The notes below the pieces were generated by a model, which saw only the letters and a list, made by a program, of their open reading frames with translations, was not told the DNA's origin and did no database searches. Positions 56,552-64,000 of a DNA stretch of 64,000 nucleotides are shown piece by piece (positions within the stretch are counted from its first letter, which is position 1; every line of letters begins with the position of its first letter). This DNA comes from Anisodus tanguticus. Taxonomy: Eukaryota; Streptophyta; Magnoliopsida; Solanales; Solanaceae. A program made the position numbers and the translations under genes. The DNA lies in assembly GCA_034509755.1 (NCBI GenBank), contig CM067557.1:37010001-37074000 (forward strand), read 5' to 3'.

Positions 56552-58286
56552 TTATCTCCCCTTTTTTTGTGAAGAAAGTAGCATCATGAAATGGTCTCTA
56601 GCTTGTATCAGGGCATTTCTTGCAGCATCAACCTCAGAAATAAGTTTGTTGGTTTTTTCAATTTGATCCACAAGCCATTCTCTAGTCAGTGTAGATTGTC
56701 CTAGACCAGTATTGCCCAGAATGTTAGTGACATTTCTGGCAACATTTTCACTTGCAACTTCCTTCTTCCAGGGTAAGTCGATGACTCTGTTCTTGCTCTT
56801 CAAAATTGCTCTGTTTACAATGTAAAGCTTAGGAGCCTTCCCTAAAGTGTTTTCTCTCTTAGGCTCAAAGCCGTGGGTGGTTAATACTTTGTAGATCAGA
56901 GGGGGAAATGAAGGATTGAAATTGATTCTTTCTTAGCCAAGTTGGCAATCTGATGAAATATCATTTTTTCCAAATCAACTTTCAAACCTTTCCCAATTTT
57001 ATACAACATGGTGGCTTGTTCAGATGTCACAATTGACTCATTCATTGAAGGAAGCCAATTGTGAATAGTAATTTTAGGGAGGGTGGAAAACATGGTTGTT
57101 AGTTTGGAGGCTGGACGTCTAGGGATCCACTTCTTCATCATACCTCCGGTGAGATATTCAATCACTTCATCCCTATTGTCTATGACTTATTCTGCTTCTC
57201 TAACATTACCTCATGCATCTAGTCTCATGCATTGATTTATAATAGAAGGTGTAAACAGATAGACCTTGTTGTAGAGATATACCTTCCCAAATTTCTTCGA
57301 GGAGGTCTTCTCTATAACATGGCTCAGATTAGCGTAAAACAACCTTACTACATTATCAACATACGGTCCTTTTTCAGTGACAGAACCTAGGAGTTGTCTG
57401 TCCTTTAAAAATTCTACCAGTCCATATTCAGTACAAGAGGCAATATCAATTACTTTCCCAGGCCTAATTACTCTATTCTTGTAATAGTCTCATATATCAT
57501 AGTTAGTTTTAGAATATAATTTATCTGAGTAATCAGATACTTCAAAGTCTGAATCGGTGGATTCGGTACTGCTGGAGGATGTTGTTGTATGTGTCTCTGT
57601 AGATGTTGGCTGAAATGTAGCCTGAAATGTTGTGGCATCAGTGGCAACATTTGGAGCAACACTCGACTTTGCAGGTCTGGGAACTCCCTTTGGAAAGAAT
57701 TGTTTTAAAGGAGTGTCGTCTGAGATTTTCTTTCTTGAGGCACATTTGGCTGCACTGAAGCAGATGGTTCTTCTTCACTCTCCTCTGTTGAAAGCACATA
57801 GTCCATATCTTCACTTGCACTTCTCGAGTAAGAGAGTATAGATGTTTCATATCTAGACCTTTTATTACTCAGTTTTCTTGGACTGTTTTCTCAAAAACTC
57901 TACTCGATCGACGAGTAGGGGAAGGTAGAGGACCTTGGCCTTTTACCCAAAGATGAAAAATCAACAGTTTCATCAACATCTATAGAGTTATTATCATCTC
58001 CAGGATAGCTAATATCTAAAGGTTCATCAAAACCTTTAAACATTATTGTTGTACATGGGTTTTCTGGGAGATTAGATGAAGATGATGGTTGTTTTGTTTG
58101 CTGGGGATCATTGTGCTCGGAAGCATCCGTATTCATTGGAGGGCTTGTGCTCATTGGAGTGTTGGAGTGGATGTTGGATGACGTTTGTTTTGACATTGGT
58201 GATGTTTCTATTGGTGAAAATTTGGGAGAGGGTTTTGAGAAGCTATGGTTTCTGATAGAGATTGGAGCTTGGTTTGGTGATTCCAT
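56552..58286 (-). pseudogene. Extra ORF downstream of Sirevirus pol
   Basis: A region of about 580 codons in several frames. The N-terminus is Ser/Pro/Thr-rich (SNIHSNTPMSTSPPMNTDAS). The middle part reads VRLFYANLSHVIE, KVYLYNKVYLFTPSIINQCM, WIPRRPASKLTTMF, ITIHNWLPSMNESIVTSEQA and LYKIGKGLKVDLEKMIFHQI, resembling what databases call the putative plant transposon protein domain. The C-terminus has a possible coiled coil (LVDQIEKTNKLISEVDAARN). In Sireviruses the ORF at this position has been called envelope-like, but no membrane segment or signal peptide was recognised here. Function unknown. Confidence 0.65.
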
Positions 58287-58969
58287 TGGTTAGGTAGGTA
58301 GATGTATACCCGATGTGATTTTTCCTCCCTTTTTTATTTTTATGGGAAAATCGGAAATGATAAAATATTAGCAAATGAGAGGAATATTTATATACATGGC
58401 AAACCTTTTCTTAGCAACAAAAATCTCTTATTTTTAGGTGTTTCAATTTTACACAATAACTTACACCTAAAATATTGGGATAAAAATAACATCGCGGTAG
58501 AATTAAAATTTAATCTTATGATTTTAAATTCTGAAATTTCATTAAACAAGGCATATAATAGGGAGTAAAATCTGCTATTTCAAAAATCAGATAAGAACAA
58601 CATTCCAACACATATCACATTCTGAAAATGTCAACAGCAATGTTAGCAACATTTTGGACAACAAGTATTTTGATCCCACAAAAATTTTTAGATTTGACAA
58701 CAAACCAAGACACGTTTATATGCACTTTATGAGTTTGACCACTGGACCAATGTAACATTTGATCATCGTGTCATTGGTCTAATCATATAACACATATAAA
58801 AGAATTTTTCGTGTTAAAAATAAGAATACTTTTATGGTATTCTCAAATCTCTTTTGAAGCACTCGATACTCCTATAAAATAGAAACGGTATCTTTTCACG
58901 GGCTTTGCCCATTTTTCACAGTTGCCAAATATTTATAAAGGCTTTGCCTTATTTTGATACTCCTTTTTA

Positions 58970-58971
<2 letters not shown>

Positions 58972-59031
<60 letters not shown>
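58972..59031. repeat. (AT)n microsatellite
   Basis: About 60 bp of perfect AT dinucleotides within the Sirevirus spacer. Confidence 0.95.
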
Positions 59032-59033
<2 letters not shown>

Positions 59034-59200
59034 TCGCAGAGAACGGTATCACTTTGATAACATATTCTTATTGAAGGATCATACTTGTGTGACCAAAGGT
59101 TATGCACCATACAACAACAATAATCAGTTAGTGATATAACATAGGTAAATGTCACCAGAAATGTTAGACAACATTTCAGTCGACATTCACCAAAAATGTC

Positions 59201-60015
59201 TTTTTAGAGATTACAAAGACCAAGAGATTTCTTTAAACTAGAAAATCTCTCATGGTCCAAAGATTTTATAAAAATATCAGTTAGTTGATGAAGAGTATCA
59301 ACATGTTCAATTTGAACTAGATGTTTTTCAAATAAATCTCTTAAAAAGTGATGTATAATATCAATATGTTTTGTACATGAGTGCTGAACTGAATTTTTGG
59401 AAATATTTATAGCACTCAAATTATCACGGTACAAAATTAAAATGTGGTTAGTAAGTCCATAGTCGTCTAACATGTGTCGTAGCCATATTAATTGAGAGCA
59501 ACAACTTACAGCTGCTACATATTCAGATTCAGCAATTGAAAGTGAGACACAATTTTGTTTATGACTATATCATGAAACAAGGTTATTGTCAAGATAAAAA
59601 CATCATCCACTTGTACTTTTTCTATCATCCACATCTCCAACCCAATTCGAGTCACTAAATCCTATTAAGTTAGGATTAGTGTCTTTGGAATACCAGATTC
59701 CCAACTCACATGTGCCATCAACATATCGAATAATACATTTCACGGCATTTAAGTGGGATATTTTGGGACAAGCTTGAAAATATGCACAAACACACACACT
59801 AAACATAATATTTGGGCGACTAGCAGTAAGATAAAGAAGGCTACCTATCATAGATCGATACAATGTTGGGTCGACATTTTCACCAACATTATCCTTACAT
59901 ACCTTCTGCGATGAATCCATTGGCGTTTTCATCTGTTTAGCGTTCTCCAAACCAGATCTTTTAATTGGATTTTTGGCATATTTACTCTGTGAGATGAAAA
60001 TTCCATCTTCACTTT
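59201..60015 (-). pseudogene. Sirevirus RT end and RNase H (minus)
   Basis: Reads SKYAKNPIKRSGLENAKQMK, TPMDSSQKVCKDN, YRSMIGSLLYLTASRPNIMF, GFSDSNWVGDVDDRKSTSG, then after a stop and shift VSLSIAESEYVAAVSCCSQL, LYRDNLSAINISKNSVQHS and KHIDIIHHFLRDLFEKH, ending IFIKSLDHERFSSLKKSLG. The SSVQHS/TKHIDI..HHFLRD pattern and IFIK(S/P)L end are Sirevirus-like. Broken near 59480-59600. Confidence 0.92.
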
Positions 60016-60020
60016 GCTTT

Positions 60021-60731
60021 AACTACAAGACTAAGAAAAACGTCAATTCCCCAAGTTGAAGAGATCTTAATAGATAAAGAAGAACATTAGCAATGCATTA
60101 AATCATAACAGAGTTTCAAGTGATTCAACAGAAAATCCTAATAAAAGTAATTAGCTCATAGACATGCTAAGAAGACTAATTAACTTAATATCCAACATGA
60201 ACTGAATTAAAGTAAAGAAAAGGAAAAGAACTTGAACAATAGATGTCTCTAATGGCTTCTTGTTCTCTTGTTTCTTGCCTCCCAAGTGTCTTTTTTTCAA
60301 AAATTCATTTCCCCCAATATATATCACGAAAAACCCCCAGAATGGACCTTTTTTCCCTTGTTAATTTTAGGTTTTTCGCATTCCTGACGTCATCGGCGCT
60401 AATTCTCTTCTAAAAATCGTTTGCTCTCTGCCAGAGGGGCGCCGCGGCCCTTCAGCTTGTTGCATCGCGGCTCTTCAGCATTCTTCGTCCGGACTTTGTT
60501 TAAACTTCTTTTCAAGCTTTCCAGGGCTGCTTTGACTCATTTCTTGTACCAGGATATGCATTTTTATCCTCAATGACCGCCTATTTCCTTTGAATTCGTC
60601 TTATCCTTTTTTTAATCGCTTAGAACCTGAAAACACAAAATAAATAATACTGCACAAGATAACTAAAAGACAAACAAAAGTCTCTCTAAAACACGCTCTA
60701 AAACAGTACTAAAATCTACCTAACAAACACC
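60021..60731 (-). repeat. Gypsy LTR and polypurine tract (minus)
   Basis: On the minus strand CTCGAGGACGAGTAAAGTTT and AAGTTTGGGGG lead into TGTTTGTTAGGTAGATTTT. A GACGAG..AAGTTTGGGGG purine tract followed by an LTR starting TG is a familiar 3' end of Athila/Tat-type Gypsy elements. The LTR would run to about 60021, where it abuts the truncated Sirevirus. Confidence 0.6.
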
Positions 60732-60933
60732 CCCAAACTTAAACTTTACTCGTCCTCGAGTAAAGAACTCTAGACACCCTAAAAATAAAAATACACAAAC
60801 CTTAACAAATGAATCAAGTCAATTAGAACCTGAAAACACAAAACAACACGATAATACTGCACAAGATAACTAAAAGGCAAATAAAAGACTCTCTAATACA
60901 CGCTCTAAAACAGTACAAAATCTACCTAACAAC
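60619..60933 (-). repeat. Direct duplication of the Gypsy LTR start
   Basis: 60619-60715 and 60830-60933 share AGAACCTGAAAACACAAAA, AATACTGCACAAGATAACTA and ACGCTCTAAAACAGTAC. The second copy lies on the internal side of the purine tract, an unusual place for LTR sequence. Confidence 0.85.
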
Positions 60934-60935
60934 AA

Positions 60936-62370
60936 GTAATACGAAAGAACTGAGCAATACGCGAGACATTTCTAAGTGTCTGGTTGGTCTTCCGGATGAA
61001 AGTAGCGCGGTGGCTACAAAAGAAAGAACAACCAGACTGAATGACATGATATAGTTGAAGAATATTTTTATGTTCCGGATTTGACATGCAATTTGATTTC
61101 TGTATCACAACTAGTTGATTATTTAGATTGTGATGTAACATTTAATATAATTATGTATGTTAGATTGGACTTCACCGCGAGAAAGCTGATTGGAAAGGGT
61201 GAACGTCGAGGTGGACTTTACTATTTTCAGAACATGCCGCTGATATGGGCTATGAAGGCAGAGGAAGTTGATTCGTTCGATCATTGGCACAAACGGTTGG
61301 ATCATCCTTCAGCACAAGTAACGAATTCTATTACGGTATTAGGCTTAAAAGAAAGTGGTGATACATCAAATAGGGAATGTGATGTATGCCAACGGGCAAA
61401 GCAAACGAGAAGCGTTTTTCCTTTAAGTGATAATATTGCTTCAGATACTTTTGAGATGATTCATTGCGATTTATGGGGACCATATAGAACCCCTTCCTCT
61501 TGTGTTGCTTCATTTTTTTTTAATATTGTGGATGATCGTTCATGAGCTGTATGGATCTTTCTCTTACTTGATAAGAAAGAAGTGTCCCAAATCTTGAAGA
61601 ATTTCTTCGCCTAGGTGGATTGACAGTTTGGTAAGAAGTGAAGATTGTTAGAAGTGATAACGGAACTGAGTTCACATGTATGAGGACTTACTTCTTCGAA
61701 CATGAAATTATTTTTAAATATCTAGCACATGGACATCACATCAGAATGGAAGAGTCGAAAGAAAACACCGTCACATTCTTAATGTAGTGCGAGCATTGAA
61801 ATTTCAGGGTCATCTTCCGATCAAATTCTGGGGAGAATGTATTTTGAATGCGGGGTATTTGATCAATAGAACGTCATCTTCGGTATTGAATGGGAAAACC
61901 CCCTATGAAATTTTATACGGGGAAGCGCTTCGGTATGATTATTTAAGGGTGATAGGTCATTATGCTATACATACACAAAAGGAAGAACGAGGGACAAGTT
62001 TGAGAGTCGGAGTCGTAGGTGTGTCTTCTTAGGATACCCCTATGGACAAAAAGGTTGGAGATTGTATGACTTAGAGAACGGTGAATATTTAGTCTTAAGA
62101 GATATTAACTTCTACTAGACTAAGTTCTCTTTTGTTATAAGATTGGGTAACTTGAGAGACAATATAGAAGTGATCCCGGACGAAACGGAGGAAGAAAGAA
62201 ATCAACACGACTTCGAAGAAGACACGACTGATAATATAGGTACGAATGAAACTCGGATGGATGAAGTACGAACATCGGATATCGAACTTACGGATCAGTC
62301 TACATTAGACTGGACAAATGCCGGTCTAGATAGAGAAATCATGGAGGAAGCTCCAACTCTACAATCCTAT
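60936..62370 (+). pseudogene. Copia protease-integrase fragment
   Basis: Coding text without LTRs: protease tail KERTTRLND and LTCNLISVSQLVD (about 61000-61110), zinc finger HWHKRLDHPS with CDVCQRAKQT (61285-61400), integrase core FEMIHCDLWGPY, EFT region near 61670, GHLPIKFWGECILNAGYLIN and SSSVLNGKTPYEILYG (61800-61920), FLGYPYGQKGW (about 62030-62055) and an acidic linker NIEVIPDETEEERNQHDFEE. Truncated on the right next to a MITE. The protein DHPS in place of LGHPS and multiple stops show decay. Confidence 0.85.
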
Positions 62371-62376
62371 ATAATA

Positions 62377-62615
62377 CTCCCTTTGTCCTAATTTACACGA
62401 GACACTTTCTTTTTCAGTCAGTCCTGAAAAAAATGACACAATTCCTTATTTGACAATAATTTAACTTTAAATTTTACCTTTTACGCTTAACGAGATGATC
62501 TATAACCACAAAAATATTTTTGGCTTATTTTAAACCACAAGATTCAAAAGTGTTCATTTATTTCTTAAATTCTGTACTCAGTCAAACTACATCATATAAA
62601 TTGGAACGCCGGGAG
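62377..62615. mobile_element. Stowaway-like MITE 3
   Basis: 239 bp, left end CTCCCTTTGTCCTAATTTAC, right end ATAAATTGGAACGCCGGGAG, flanked by TA (62375-62376 and 62616-62617). Same type as 5945-6140. Confidence 0.85.
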
Positions 62616-62617
62616 TA

Positions 62618-63309
62618 ATATAGGTTTGGTTAAGAAAGATTCTTTTATTTTGTTCTTGTATTAGTAAAAAGTTGATAGAATAAGAAACAACATTGTGCTT
62701 AACAGTGTTCTTAGTTTCATTTTAACTACGGAAACCACATTTGTAACATATGTTAATAAATAAATAAAAAGGCTAGCTTGTAAGTTTGTATACTTAATAA
62801 ATACCGTAAAAAATTACTTGTAGTGTTTATATTAATGATTAGATTATATTAATTTATCATGTTCAAGTGAATTAATAAGGTTATATAAACGAAATATTAG
62901 TTATAATTATGTTTAAGTGACAGAAGCCTGTCTACGAACACATGGTATATGCATTAATTTTGGTTTATAACATTGAACGTGAGTAAAAGTTTTACCATAA
63001 ATACATAAGGTAATACAAGAATCTAGTTTGTATTACAGAAAGGTGCGATGAACTGATAAATATTATAACGATAGGTGGAACTGAAGTATCAAAGAAAACT
63101 GAAGATTCATATTGAACCAAACAATCGAATTAAACCACTTAAAAGATGAAATTTTACTTGATTTGGTAAAATAAAAAAATTACTTTTAAGCATTTATTTT
63201 AAAATCAAAATAACAAAATTAAGCCAAAAGTATTCTTAACTTATAGTTTTTGACTTATAAATCACAAGCCATAAGCCAATCTAATCTCGCTTCTTAGTGA
63301 ATTCTAAAT
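62618..63309. other. Intergenic, AT-rich
   Basis: No supported gene or element. Confidence 0.4.
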
Positions 63310-64000
63310 GGGTCATTTGCACTTTTGATCCTATTTTGTGTTGGTCTTTAATTTTTACCTTCAAATGAAATTTATGCCTAGCGAACATAAATTATTTAAG
63401 GAATCCGACGCAAATTATATCGAATCGCTTAAAAAATTTATGTCAGCAAGAGATAAGTTTTATTTAAGGGGCAAAATTAAATCACTCCATTTGAAGGTTA
63501 AATCGTGGAATTTCTTCATTCTATAATTGAACAAGTAAAAGCCTAAAAGGTCCAATTAAAACAGAGTAATTTAATTGCACGAATTCCCTTCAAATGGGTT
63601 GGTCTTAAATTTTTACCCCTCAAATGGAACTTATGCTTATTGGGGCTTAAGTTCTTTAATTCTTTAAAGAACTTATACCCAATAGGCATAGTTTCTATTT
63701 GAGGAGTGAAAATTAAAGACCAGCAGAAAATAGGGCCAAAAATTGCAAATAACCTAAACTGAGTTTCATTAGTGATCCAGACTAGGCCACGTACTTACGG
63801 GTCATTTGCACTTTTGTTCCTCTTTTGCGCTGTTTTTTAAATTTTTTCCCTTCAAATAAAATTTATGCCTATTGAGACATAGATTATTTAAGAAATTCAA
63901 CACAATTTATGCTGTATTTTTAAAAAACTTATGGTCTTGTAGCCGTTCACTTACAGAAAATCAATCCCAATATGCATAATTGAGGAACAAAAATTAAAGA
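63310..64000. repeat. Cluster of fold-back repeat units
   Basis: Two direct units start GGGTCATTTGCACTTTTG (63310 and 63799). A reversed end, AAAATTGCAAATAACC, closes the middle unit near 63754. The middle unit has arms 63600-63659 and 63660-63722 forming a nearly perfect palindrome with TTCTTTAA at the centre. Likely a non-autonomous fold-back transposon family, cut by the window end. Confidence 0.75.

Larger units (their letters stand above)
55262..60020 (-). mobile_element. 5'-truncated Sirevirus (Copia) with extra ORF
   Basis: On the minus strand: part of RT, RNase H, a spacer, an additional ORF-like region, polypurine tract and 3' LTR. Gag, protease, integrase, most of RT and the 5' LTR are missing; the break is near 60020, where Gypsy LTR sequence begins. 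The RNase H end motifs and an ORF after pol are features of Sireviruses. Confidence 0.85.

Noticed and set aside
58111..58293. Plus-strand frame opposite the Sirevirus extra ORF
   Set aside because: Shadow of the S/P/T-rich N-terminus on the minus strand.

Overview
This is nuclear DNA from a flowering plant, most likely a member of the nightshade family (Solanaceae). It contains spliced genes, an intronless plant UDP-glycosyltransferase, plant Copia and Gypsy retrotransposons, an RTE-type LINE, and short interspersed elements with the 3' sequences I know from the TS and SolS families of tobacco, tomato and potato. The species cannot be named from the sequence. Two intact-looking genes in 64 kb, with most of the rest retroelement wreckage, suggests a repeat-expanded genome.

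Genes. (1) 6870-8345 (+) is a complete single-exon family-1 UDP-glycosyltransferase of the UGT73 type. (2) 48871-54958 (-) is a four-exon class-I-like methyltransferase. Its joined 363-residue product resembles plant nicotinate N-methyltransferase, which makes trigonelline. The coding exons total 1092 bases with consistent phases and consensus splice sites. They are 40 kb apart and nothing ties them together functionally.

Layout. 1-3.9 kb: decayed Gypsy chromovirus pol and LTR (+). 4.1-6.4 kb: DNA-transposon scraps, a SINE tail and two Stowaway-like MITEs in front of the UGT gene. 8.9-9.1 kb: a CACTA-type MITE with a TTA target duplication. 9.22-15.51 kb: a full-length but dead RTE LINE with an 11-bp target duplication, itself interrupted by a 2.03-kb solo Gypsy LTR with a 5-bp duplication. 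16.8-17.8 kb: two tRNA-derived SINEs. 18.13-23.55 kb: a solo Sirevirus LTR split by a defective Copia element that lacks gag and carries a five-unit tandem array instead. 25.2-30.4 kb: a two-LTR Copia element (+). 31.2-36.8 kb: a heavily decayed Copia element (+). 37.6-42.5 kb: a short-LTR Copia element (-). 42.7-47.5 kb: an internally deleted Sirevirus-like element containing a 3-kb Gypsy-like LTR block. 48.3-48.6 kb: an LTR with primer-binding site (-). 48.9-55.0 kb: the methyltransferase gene, with a LINE tail and a TRIM-like element in its introns. 55.3-60.0 kb: a 5'-truncated Sirevirus (-) with an extra ORF behind pol. 60.0-60.9 kb: a Gypsy LTR and polypurine tract (-). 60.9-62.4 kb: a Copia integrase fragment (+). 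62.4-64.0 kb: a MITE and a family of palindromic repeats.

I found no clearly new biological system. The most informative observations are the nested insertions that can be ordered from intact target duplications, the shared LINE/SINE 3' tail, the Sirevirus third ORF, the Sirevirus LTR pointing into the methyltransferase promoter, and the loss of the usual catalytic histidine in that methyltransferase.
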